Below are positions 1 to 6,025 of a stretch of DNA of 8,873 bases, in pieces. The notes under the pieces were generated by a model. The model saw only the letters and a program-made list of their open reading frames with translations. It searched no databases and was not told the origin of the DNA. The stretch's first letter is position 1. Each line of letters begins with the position of its first letter. The DNA comes from Olsenella_L sp051876355. Its GTDB lineage: Bacteria > Actinomycetota > Coriobacteriia > Coriobacteriales > Atopobiaceae. Location of the stretch: contig JBJEHU010000034.1 of the NCBI GenBank assembly GCA_051876355.1, positions 1 to 8,873 of the forward strand, given 5' to 3'. Both the position numbers and the translations under genes were made by a program.

Positions 1-36
1 AGCCTTCCGGAGCCGGTGCGTGATGGGAGCACCCAC

Positions 37-63
37 AGGTTTCAGGACTGAACCTTCTTTTTC
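37..63 (+). terminator. Probable Rho-independent terminator of a gene left of the window
   Basis: AGGTT-t-CAG (37-45) pairs with CTGAACCT (48-55) with one bulged T, and a T-rich run (55-63) follows on the plus strand. This is the classical order for a plus-strand terminator, so it probably ends a plus-strand gene whose body lies left of position 1 and which converges on the LytTR gene ending at 83. The stem is short and bulged. It could also act on the opposite strand, where the T-tract is missing. Confidence 0.45.
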
Positions 64-82
64 TGCCTATGAACGAACGCTG

Positions 83-814
83 CTAGGAGCCGATAGCATG
101 GCGGAGAGCGTCCGAGACCTCACGCATGCGCCTTGAAGGCACAGGAAGGCTTGTTCCTTCGTCGAGCATCACATAGCCCGGCTTCATGCCTGCCACATGG
201 TCCACATTGACGGCAAAGCCGCGATGTATGCGAACGAACTTGCCATCGAGCCGCGCAAGCAGGTGCGTGATGCCTTCGCTCATGCGGAACGTGCCAGGGG
301 TGGCATGGACGAGCGTCGACTGCCGACATGCCTCGATATAGACGATATCGGAGAGGTTCAGGAAGTGCGAGATGCCGCCAGCATCGCGCAGCACGATCGA
401 CTCCCTCATCGCAGGGGACGTCTCTTCATGCTCCTCTGTCACGGACTCCGAAAGATGCGCATAGCGGACCTGGAGCATGCCCTCATGCTGCTGCCAGATG
501 AGCGTCAGGCGGCAGGGCACCGCGCCATCGCGGGTGAGGGCGGAAAAGCGGCTTGCGGTCACGCAGACATCGTCGTCGAGCAGGCAGACATGCGCATCGT
601 GCTTGCCGATGCCCCTGAAATCATATGCCTCTGCAAGCCCAACGAGCTCCTGGAGGAACTCTGCCTTGTCCAGCAGCCAATCCCCCGCCAGAGGGCTCAC
701 GGCCTGAAGCGTTTCGGCAAAGAGCGGCTCCAGCTTCTGCGGATTGCGTTCCGGAAGCCGGTCGACAAGGCTCTCTGCCAAGCGGAGCGCATCATCCTGA
801 AGCTGCCCCTTCAT
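83..814 (-). CDS. LytTR-domain transcriptional regulator with N-terminal NTF2-like domain (copy A)
   Basis: This encodes a probable cytoplasmic DNA-binding regulator of 243 residues. Residues about 138-240 form a LytTR domain: an IVYIEA strand (157-162), the core RIHRGFAVNVDHV (195-207) and a PVPSRR segment (224-229), all typical of the family that binds DNA through a beta-sheet fold. Residues about 1-125 align with the NTF2/SnoaL-like region of the neighbouring paralogue but are more diverged. There is no phosphoacceptor receiver domain, so control by a classical histidine kinase is unlikely. The frame is open up to a GTG at 1012, which would add 66 residues with a hydrophobic stretch. I prefer the ATG at 814: it gives MKG-L matching the paralogue's MKG-L, and GGAGG lies 11 nt upstream. 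An ATG at 832 is a second option. It lies 218 bp downstream of copy B on the same strand. Target and ligand are unknown. Confidence 0.85.
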   Translation of the reverse strand: MKGQLQDDALRLAESLVDRLPERNPQKLEPLFAETLQAVSPLAGDWLLDKAEFLQELVGLAEAYDFRGIGKHDAHVCLLDDDVCVTASRFSALTRDGAVPCRLTLIWQQHEGMLQVRYAHLSESVTEEHEETSPAMRESIVLRDAGGISHFLNLSDIVYIEACRQSTLVHATPGTFRMSEGITHLLARLDGKFVRIHRGFAVNVDHVAGMKPGYVMLDEGTSLPVPSRRMREVSDALRHAIGS

Positions 815-1032
815 GCAGGAAATCGCCTCCATCCTGGCCCGATCAGGCATGGAACTCGCAAGCTCCAGACATGAATCGTTTCGTTTCTTACGTATATGCG
901 TAATGAAGTTTAACGTGCCTAGCAGCGAAAAAGACAAAACAGTCACGAAAGACCGGCAACGCTGAACAGAAACCTGTCTACTGCTGTCTTTGCCGTCTCG
1001 CTTGCTGGACACACCGCCAGATGGAAGCTCTC

Positions 1033-1839
1033 CTATGCCTTTCCGAGCGCGCCGATTGCCTCTTCGACTTCCTTGCGTACCTGCACAGAACGGCGTTCAG
1101 GCATAGGTATGGCCGTGCCTTCATCGAGGATGATCTGGCGTGTATGGATCTCCCGCACATGCGCGACATTGATCACGAATCCGCGGTGCACGCGCAGGAA
1201 GGTTGGCGGCAGCTCCGAAGCGACCTTGCCGAGGACCTTCGCGAGACGGAAGATGCCTTCCGTCGTATGCACCATCGTGTACTGGCGCTCTGCTTCGAGA
1301 TAGATGACGGAGTCTGCATCGAGGAAGTGCGCAACGCCCGAAGAGTCGCGCATCACGAGAGGATGGGAGTGGGGATGCAGGCGCACAGCAACTGCACCGG
1401 TCGTACCCTCCTGTTCATGCATCGTCTTCTGTCCATGGCTCTGCCAGGTCGGCGTCGAGATATGGAGATGCACGAGGAGGAGCTTGTCATCCTCATAGGT
1501 CCACAGAAGCGTGACACGGAAGCGGTGGAATGCGACCTCGTGCGGTCCTGTCGGATAGGAGGCGAGCACATGCCCCGTCACGAGCATCCCATGTGCACCC
1601 TGGGCCCGTACCTGGAAGTATTCTTCGGAGATCTTCTTCGCTTCGATGCCGTCTTTCGGCATGCGGCCAAAGTAGCCATCCAGTGTCTGCAGCGTAAGAC
1701 AGTACTCATCTGCGTTCGGTCCGATATAGGTGAAGCTCTCATGCAGATAGGGACGGCAGGACTCTGGATCCTGTCTCCACAAGGCGCGGACAATCTCTTC
1801 GGATGTTCGCAGTGCTGTCTCCGAGAGCGTACCCTTCAT
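1033..1839 (-). CDS. LytTR-domain transcriptional regulator with N-terminal NTF2/SnoaL-like domain (copy B)
   Basis: This is a 268-residue regulator. Residues about 5-130 look like an NTF2/SnoaL-like alpha+beta domain: a helical start, HESFTYIG (33-40), and strands ending in LLWTYEDDKLLLVHLHIS (111-128), a usual end for that fold. A linker follows, then a LytTR domain (about 158-262) with VIYLEAERQYTMVHT (178-192), RVHRGFVINVAHV (216-228) and PMPERR (245-250). The N-terminal domain may sense a small molecule or mediate dimerisation; that is inference. The start at 1839 has an AAGGTGG ribosome site 5 nt upstream and aligns with copy A. An ATG at 1884 adds 15 residues but has no good ribosome site and lies within an inverted repeat. 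Copy A follows in the same direction, so co-transcription is possible. The gene is divergent from the plus-strand membrane protein gene at 2239. A LytTR-like tandem site upstream suggests autoregulation. Confidence 0.88.
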   Translation of the reverse strand: MKGTLSETALRTSEEIVRALWRQDPESCRPYLHESFTYIGPNADEYCLTLQTLDGYFGRMPKDGIEAKKISEEYFQVRAQGAHGMLVTGHVLASYPTGPHEVAFHRFRVTLLWTYEDDKLLLVHLHISTPTWQSHGQKTMHEQEGTTGAVAVRLHPHSHPLVMRDSSGVAHFLDADSVIYLEAERQYTMVHTTEGIFRLAKVLGKVASELPPTFLRVHRGFVINVAHVREIHTRQIILDEGTAIPMPERRSVQVRKEVEEAIGALGKA

Positions 1840-1882
1840 GGCAACCACCTTTTTGGCGTGTCCTGCAAGAAGCGCCGCTTGC

Positions 1883-1902
1883 ATATCTGTCTCTACAGAT
1901 AT
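1883..1902. repeat. Perfect 8-bp inverted repeat upstream of LytTR copy B
   Basis: ATATCTGT (1883-1890) and ACAGATAT (1895-1902) are exact reverse complements separated by CTCT. The centre is about 54 bp upstream of the preferred start of copy B, a position suitable for an operator or a 5'-UTR hairpin. No T-tract follows, so it is not a typical terminator. The protein that binds it, if any, is unknown. Confidence 0.5.
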
Positions 1903-1910
1903 ACCAATTC

Positions 1911-1940
1911 TTGAACTGCATATTGCAGGTTCTTAACGAA
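1911..1940 (-). promoter_or_regulatory. Candidate LytTR-type tandem binding site
   Basis: On the minus strand two 9-mers, TTCGTTAAG (1940-1932) and GCAGTTCAA (1919-1911), are separated by exactly 12 bp. LytTR regulators such as AgrA typically bind two direct 9-bp repeats centred on GTT and spaced 12 bp. Each half-site matches about 6 of 8 constrained positions of that consensus, so the match is imperfect. It sits about 70-100 bp upstream of copy B, where it could mediate autoregulation or control of the divergent genes. A CTGCA-TAT-TGCAG inverted repeat (1916-1928) overlaps it. Confidence 0.3.
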
Positions 1941-2238
1941 CGATGGGTTATTGCGAACAAATACATGTCTGACTGAATGCAAACGATATCGATGCAGAAT
2001 AAGGCACCGTCTGCGGCGGAAAACCTGCCATCCGCACAGCCCGGGCCTCCAGCACCTGAATACCGGAAAGTGCACACTTCGGCTTTGCCCTGTCATCCAT
2101 CAGGAGCGCTCCCCGAAAGCAATATTCCCTTGGCCGAAACCCAGCACGCCAGGCACCGCACTTTTCCGCCATCGGGTACGCTTCTTCGCAAAGAGGCTAC
2201 AAGCATCCTTTTTCTGCCGCCAGCAAGAGGAGCCACAG

Positions 2239-2613
2239 ATGAAGAAGCGGAAGATGAAGTTCGCAGAGACAGCTGATGCCTATCTCCTGGCAGGCTATCT
2301 TGTGCTCATCGCATCGGCAGCAGACGTATCTGTCTGGACAGACCCCGCCCGTATCATCTTCGTCCTTCTCTTCTCCTGCTGTATGCTCATCTCCTGGCAC
2401 AAGGCTTCCTGCCGCGTCTTTGGCAGGACGTACACTCGTGCCGAAGCCCTTCGCCTCGCCTGTCTCACGCCAGCAGCCATGCTTCTGGCGGTATGCGCGC
2501 ATCTTCTTCTCGGCTTCTGGCCACTGGCGGCCTTTGTCCTCGCTTGCGCTTCAGCCTACCTCGCCTATCTCTGCATCTTCAATCTCGTACCTGCAGAGAA
2601 AGCTGCCCGATAA
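2239..2613 (+). CDS. Small hypothetical integral membrane protein, about four membrane segments
   Basis: The 124-residue product has a very basic N-terminus (KKRKMK) and hydrophobic segments at about 15-32, 38-53, 73-92 and 94-116, with short polar or charged links, so it is probably a four-pass inner membrane protein. I recognise no catalytic motif. The start is set by GAGGAG 6 nt upstream of the ATG at 2239; the frame is open further upstream but that part is poor-quality sequence. The gene is divergent from two LytTR regulators and lies 80 bp before an exported protein gene on the same strand. In size and topology it resembles the membrane proteins often paired with LytTR regulators (for example DUF3021-like), but no sequence match is visible and the pairing is only a hypothesis. 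A 10-bp-arm hairpin spans its stop codon. Confidence 0.75.
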   Translation: MKKRKMKFAETADAYLLAGYLVLIASAADVSVWTDPARIIFVLLFSCCMLISWHKASCRVFGRTYTRAEALRLACLTPAAMLLAVCAHLLLGFWPLAAFVLACASAYLAYLCIFNLVPAEKAAR

Positions 2614-2625
2614 GAAGCTTTCTCT
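2595..2625 (+). terminator. Hairpin spanning the stop codon of the membrane protein gene
   Basis: AGAGAAAGCT (2595-2604) and AGCTTTCTCT (2616-2625) are perfect 10-bp inverted arms with an 11-nt loop that contains the TAA stop (2611-2613). Only TTTGT follows, so termination would be weak. It may reduce read-through into the exported protein gene at 2694 or stabilise the 3' end of the upstream message. Confidence 0.4.
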
Positions 2626-2693
2626 TTGTCGGATCCTCATGCGCAGACCGTTTCTCCTCACGATTTGCTTGCATCCAAAGACCGGAGGCTCCC

Positions 2694-3185
2694 ATGCGAA
2701 AGGCATTCATGGTGGCAGCTGCTGCATTGGCTGCCCTGGCTATCGCCGAAATCGCTCTCATAGCAGGCTCTTCTCACGCCGCAGACGCATCGAACTATGT
2801 CCCGCCTCTCGCGACCATTGCCGGAACCGTCGAAGATATCAGAACCGTCTCCGATGCGTCCGACAACTTTGGCAGCAGCGCCTATATCGAGATCAAAATC
2901 GCAGATGCGGATGCAAACGGCGCAGCGGCAGTCCAGGCAGAAAAGGACGGCTCCTCCCTACCAGAGGCCGGCGATACCCTGATGCTCATCCGGAACGACC
3001 ACACTGACAGGACGTATGGCCCAGAGCCTGAGATCGGCGATGAGGTGGAAGCCAAGATCTGGTACTACAAAGAAGATGTCGTGATAGATGGCAGGCAACG
3101 TGCAGCCTACGACATCTGCTCCATCGAGACCTATAGCTGGCTTATCGAGTCAGGCCAGAGGTCCCGCTATCCTGAAGTCAGATGA
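2694..3185 (+). CDS. Hypothetical exported protein with cleavable signal peptide
   Basis: The product is 163 residues. It begins with MRKAF, followed by a long Ala-rich hydrophobic core (about 6-24) and a plausible signal peptidase I site after SHA at 29, so the mature part should lie outside the membrane. No lipobox cysteine is present; the only cysteine is residue 142. The mature sequence alternates beta-like stretches (TIAGTVEDI 41-49, SAYIEIKIA 62-70, DTLMLI 94-99, DEVEAKIWYY 116-125), which would suit a small beta-barrel such as an OB-fold; this is inference from pattern only. GGAGG lies 5 nt before the ATG at 2694, a strong start signal. It follows the membrane protein gene by 80 bp and may share its transcript. 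Function unknown. Confidence 0.78.
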   Translation: MRKAFMVAAAALAALAIAEIALIAGSSHAADASNYVPPLATIAGTVEDIRTVSDASDNFGSSAYIEIKIADADANGAAAVQAEKDGSSLPEAGDTLMLIRNDHTDRTYGPEPEIGDEVEAKIWYYKEDVVIDGRQRAAYDICSIETYSWLIESGQRSRYPEVR

Positions 3186-3251
3186 GCGAATCCCAGAGCA
3201 TGGAGCCTCAGGCCCCGGCCGCTAGCTCATACGCCCATCTCGGCGGCAAGA

Positions 3252-3287
3252 AGGAAGGAGAGCACCCATTGGGATGCTCTCCTTCCT
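3252..3287. terminator. Long hairpin between convergent genes, probably bidirectional terminator
   Basis: AGGAAGGAGAGCA (3252-3264) and TGCTCTCCTTCCT (3275-3287) are perfect 13-bp arms, with an additional CCC/GGG pairing inside (3265-3267 with 3271-3273). The element lies between the plus-strand exported protein gene (ending 3185) and the minus-strand livF (ending 3317), the expected place for a shared terminator. Neither side has a strong T-tract, so it may act with Rho or mainly protect 3' ends. Confidence 0.65.
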
Positions 3288-3316
3288 GTAGCGCTCGATC
3301 TGTCTGCTGTACGGTC

Positions 3317-4018
3317 TCAGCCGCCGAGATAGGCGCTCTTGACCGCAGGATCGTTCAGGAGTTCCTTGCCAGTACCGGTGAGGACGATATTGCCGACCTC
3401 GAGGACATAGCCGCGGTCAGCAATCGAGAGGGCCATCTGGGCATTCTGCTCGACGAGGAGAATCGTCGTGCCCGCCTTGTTGAGCGTCTCGATGATATCG
3501 AAGATCTCGTCGACGAGAATAGGCGCAAGGCCCATCGAAGGCTCGTCGAGCATGAGGAGCTGCGGGTGGCTCATGAGAGCACGTCCCATGGCAAGCATCT
3601 GCTGCTCGCCGCCGGAAAGGGTGCCTGCCGTCTGGGCCTTGCGCTCCTTCAGACGCGGGAAGTACTCATAGACCTTCTCCATCGTGTCTGCATTCTCAGC
3701 AGGAGTCCTCAGATAGCCGCCCATCTCGAGATTCTCCTGGACCGTCAGATGCGCGAAGACGCGCCTGCCTTCTGGGCAGAGGGCAAGGCCCTTTGCGACG
3801 ATCTTGTGGGCCGGCATGCCCGTGATGTCCTCGTCCTTGTAGACGATCTTGCCTTCCTTCGGCTTGATGAGTCCTGCGACCGTGTTCATGGTCGTGGACT
3901 TGCCGGCGCCATTGGCACCGATCAGAGAGACGATCTCGCCTTCGTTGACCTCGAACGAGATGCCCTTCACGGCATGGATTGCGCCGTAGTAGACCTGGAG
4001 GTCATCAACCTTGAGCAT
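3317..4018 (-). CDS. livF: Branched-chain amino acid ABC transporter, ATP-binding protein LivF
   Basis: LivF is one of the two ATPases that drive LIV-type uptake from the cytoplasmic side. The 233-residue product has Walker A GANGAGKS (34-41), the signature LSGGEQQ (134-140), Walker B LLMLDEP (154-160) and the LVEQN segment (188-192) in which Gln replaces the usual switch His, a normal trait of LivF. Length and the YYGAIHAVKG start are typical. I use the ATG at 4018 because the GGAG ribosome site sits 8 nt before it; an ATG two codons earlier (4024) would form an ATGA overlap with the livG stop but is only 2 nt from that site. It is the last gene of the operon and is followed by a 13-bp hairpin at 3252-3287. 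The protein is expected to pair with LivG. Confidence 0.96.
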   Translation of the reverse strand: MLKVDDLQVYYGAIHAVKGISFEVNEGEIVSLIGANGAGKSTTMNTVAGLIKPKEGKIVYKDEDITGMPAHKIVAKGLALCPEGRRVFAHLTVQENLEMGGYLRTPAENADTMEKVYEYFPRLKERKAQTAGTLSGGEQQMLAMGRALMSHPQLLMLDEPSMGLAPILVDEIFDIIETLNKAGTTILLVEQNAQMALSIADRGYVLEVGNIVLTGTGKELLNDPAVKSAYLGG

Positions 4019-4020
4019 GG

Positions 4021-4914
4021 TCATTTCTCCACCGCCTCCTTGGCAGCCTTGGCACCCTGCTTGCCGAGGTATGCCTCGATGACGCGCGGATCGGACTGGA
4101 CCTCTTCCGGCGTGCCCTTGCAGATGATCTTGCCGTAGTCGAGAACGCCGACAATCTCGCAGATGCCCATAACGAGAGCCATATCATGCTCGATCAGGAG
4201 GATGGCAATCTGGAAGTCATCGCGGATCTTCTGGATGTTCTCCATGAGCTCTTCGGTCTCGTTCGGGTTCATGCCGGCGGCAGGCTCGTCGAGAAGCAGG
4301 AGCTTCGGGTTCGTGCCGAGGGCACGAAGGATCTCGAGACGGCGCTGTGCACCGTAAGGGAGGTTTCCTGCAAGCTCATTGGCATACTTCTGCATGTTGA
4401 AGATGCCGAGCAGGTCCATCGCCTTGTCGTGGAACTCCTTCTCCTCCTTCCAGTGCGCCGGGAAGCGCAGCATGTCCTGGAAAAGCGACGTGTGCATCGA
4501 GTTGTTCATGCCGACAAGGATGTTCTGCTCCACCGTCATCTGGCTGAACAGGCGGATGTTCTGGAACGTGCGGGCAATGCCGAGGCGGTTGACCTGGATC
4601 GTGTTCATGCCAGCCGTATCGACGCCGTTCAGAAGGATCGTGCCGCGGGTCGGCTGGTAGACCTTCGTGAGGAGGTTGAAGATCGTCGTCTTGCCGGCGC
4701 CGTTCGGGCCGATGATGCCGGCAATCTCGGTCGGACCCATCGCGATGTTGAAGTCATCGACTGCCGTGAGGCCGCCGAAGTCGATGCCGAGGTGCTCGAC
4801 CTCGAGGACGAGCGGCTTTCCGAAGTCGCGCTCCGTGACCAGGTTGGGCGTCGGTACCGGAAGCAGCACCTCGCGCTGGCGCTTGCGCTTGATCTCGCTC
4901 GGGCTATCGGCCAT
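4021..4914 (-). CDS. livG: Branched-chain amino acid ABC transporter, ATP-binding protein LivG
   Basis: This is the second ATPase of the LIV importer, 297 residues. It shows Walker A GPNGAGKT (69-76), the LivG hallmark ARTFQNIRLF (114-123) with the Q-loop Gln at 118, signature LPYGAQRR (185-192), Walker B LLLLDEP (205-211) and the switch His at 243 in IEHDM. The first 35 residues, basic then Pro-rich, precede the usual LivG start (around LEVEHLGIDFGG), so it is longer than E. coli-type LivG. The long start at 4914 is supported by AAGGAGG ending 9 nt upstream, inside the end of livM. It overlaps livM by 11 bp and touches livF, indicating translational coupling. The C-terminus is Lys/Ala-rich. 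Confidence 0.96.
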   Translation of the reverse strand: MADSPSEIKRKRQREVLLPVPTPNLVTERDFGKPLVLEVEHLGIDFGGLTAVDDFNIAMGPTEIAGIIGPNGAGKTTIFNLLTKVYQPTRGTILLNGVDTAGMNTIQVNRLGIARTFQNIRLFSQMTVEQNILVGMNNSMHTSLFQDMLRFPAHWKEEKEFHDKAMDLLGIFNMQKYANELAGNLPYGAQRRLEILRALGTNPKLLLLDEPAAGMNPNETEELMENIQKIRDDFQIAILLIEHDMALVMGICEIVGVLDYGKIICKGTPEEVQSDPRVIEAYLGKQGAKAAKEAVEK

Positions 4915-6016
4915 CTTTCGCCACCTCCTTCGTCTCTTCTGCTTCTTCTTCCTTCTTCTGCTTCTTCCACGGGAGCTGGCCGTTCATGATCTTCTCGATC
5001 GTGCGTCCCATCGAGAAGTCGTAGGTGCCCATGAGGCCCTGCGGACGGAAGATCATGACAACGATGAGGACGACTGCGTAGACGACCATGCGATAGTCAG
5101 CGAAGGCACGCAGCGCCTCAGGCAGAATCGTGAGGACGGTCGCGGAGAGGACGGAGCCGAGCATGGAGCCCATGCCGCCGAGGACGACCATGACGAGGAT
5201 CTCGATCGACTTCATGAAGCCGAACTTTGCGGGCATCATGACGCCGACGCAGCCTGCATAGAGGCCGCCGCCGATGCCGGCGAAGAACGCGGAGACGACG
5301 AAGGCGAGCGTCTTGTAATACGTCGTGTTGACGCCGACGGACTCGGATGCGATCTCGTTGTCGCGGATCGACAGGATGCAGCGTCCGTGCCTGCTCTTCA
5401 TCATCGTGTGGATCAGGAAGAGCGATATCGCGACCACTATGAACGTATTCAGGAAGTTCGTGTAGGACGGGATGCCCGTGAGGCCCTTGGCGCCGCCCGT
5501 GAGCTGGAAGCCGAGGACATCGTCGATGTTGAGCATGACGACACGGATGATCTCGGCGAAGCCGAGCGTGACGATGGCGAGGTAGTCGCCCTTGAGGCGC
5601 AGGGCCGGGATGCCGATGATGAGGCCGGCAAGAGCTGCGCAGAGGCCGCCGAAGATGAGGCCGCAGATGAAGAGCAGGACGGCCTGGGGCGTACCTGTCA
5701 CGAAGTCGCGGGTGCCGACGCCGAAGACATCAGCCATGCGCATGATGAAGATGGCGCAGGAATAGCCGCCGACGGACATGAAGCCGGCGTGGCCCAGAGG
5801 AAGCTGTCCCAGGTAGCCGGTCGCGATGTTCAAAGACACCGCCATGATGATGTAGATGCCGACCTGCTCCAGGACCGTCGTCTGGTAGCGGGAGATGACG
5901 CCGCCTGAAATCATGAGCTCGCCGATAGCGAGGAAGGCGACGACCAGGATCGAGTTGATGATGTATCGCTGCTTGGTGGAGAGCGTACGGTACGCCCTGT
6001 TGATTGCTTCAGCCAT
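4904..6016 (-). CDS. livM: Branched-chain amino acid ABC transporter permease LivM
   Basis: LivM is one of the two membrane subunits forming the translocation path, 370 residues with roughly nine to ten hydrophobic segments. Family marks are the GYLGQLPLGHAGFMSVGGY stretch (67-85), LRLKGDYLAIVTLGFAEIIR (139-158) and the cytoplasmic coupling region (about 211-235, starting GRCILSIRDNEIASESVGVN) that contacts the ATPases. The PQGLMG motif (325-330) marks the usual end. After it comes a charged tail of about 40 residues ending in a Lys/Glu-rich run. The ATG at 6016 has GGGGAG 5 nt upstream and lies 9 bp after the livH stop. It is expected to heterodimerise with LivH. Confidence 0.96.
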   Translation of the reverse strand: MAEAINRAYRTLSTKQRYIINSILVVAFLAIGELMISGGVISRYQTTVLEQVGIYIIMAVSLNIATGYLGQLPLGHAGFMSVGGYSCAIFIMRMADVFGVGTRDFVTGTPQAVLLFICGLIFGGLCAALAGLIIGIPALRLKGDYLAIVTLGFAEIIRVVMLNIDDVLGFQLTGGAKGLTGIPSYTNFLNTFIVVAISLFLIHTMMKSRHGRCILSIRDNEIASESVGVNTTYYKTLAFVVSAFFAGIGGGLYAGCVGVMMPAKFGFMKSIEILVMVVLGGMGSMLGSVLSATVLTILPEALRAFADYRMVVYAVVLIVVMIFRPQGLMGTYDFSMGRTIEKIMNGQLPWKKQKKEEEAEETKEVAKDGR

Positions 6017-6025
6017 TGTTCTCCC

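Larger units (their letters stand above)
1840..2238. other. Divergent intergenic region between the LytTR genes and the membrane protein gene
   Basis: This 399-bp stretch has no convincing gene. Overlapping short frames have low-complexity, Pro/Arg-rich translations typical of chance frames. Its left half (about 1880-1990) is AT-richer than the surroundings and holds a perfect inverted repeat (1883-1902), an imperfect LytTR-like half-site pair (1911-1940) and a CGATATCG palindrome near 1983-1990. It must contain the promoter of copy B and probably the promoter of the plus-strand genes. I could not find a -35/-10 pair good enough to assign. The right half (about 2000-2220) shows no structure I can interpret and could be a 5' untranslated leader. 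Confidence 0.6.

Noticed and set aside
1..82. Possible end of a plus-strand coding sequence at the left edge
   Set aside because: Two frames end before the hairpin (at 23 and 51) and too few codons remain to choose between them, so no gene is called.
197..874. 225-residue plus-strand open frame
   Set aside because: It is antisense to LytTR copy A and shows no recognisable motif or start signal.
1021..1914. 297-residue plus-strand open frame
   Set aside because: It is antisense to LytTR copy B, which has clear domain motifs and a ribosome site.
1739..2172. Several minus-strand frames of 60-112 residues in the divergent region
   Set aside because: They overlap each other and the candidate control elements, have no ribosome sites, and their translations look like chance.
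3182..4138. 318-residue plus-strand open frame starting at the stop of the exported protein gene
   Set aside because: It is antisense to livF and reads through the intergenic hairpin. The apparent ATGA junction with the upstream gene is coincidence; no ribosome site or family motif is present.
4667..5908. 413-residue plus-strand open frame
   Set aside because: It lies antisense to livM and livG, which have full family motifs. The translation is Asp/Glu/Arg/Ala-rich and reflects the codon bias of the other strand.
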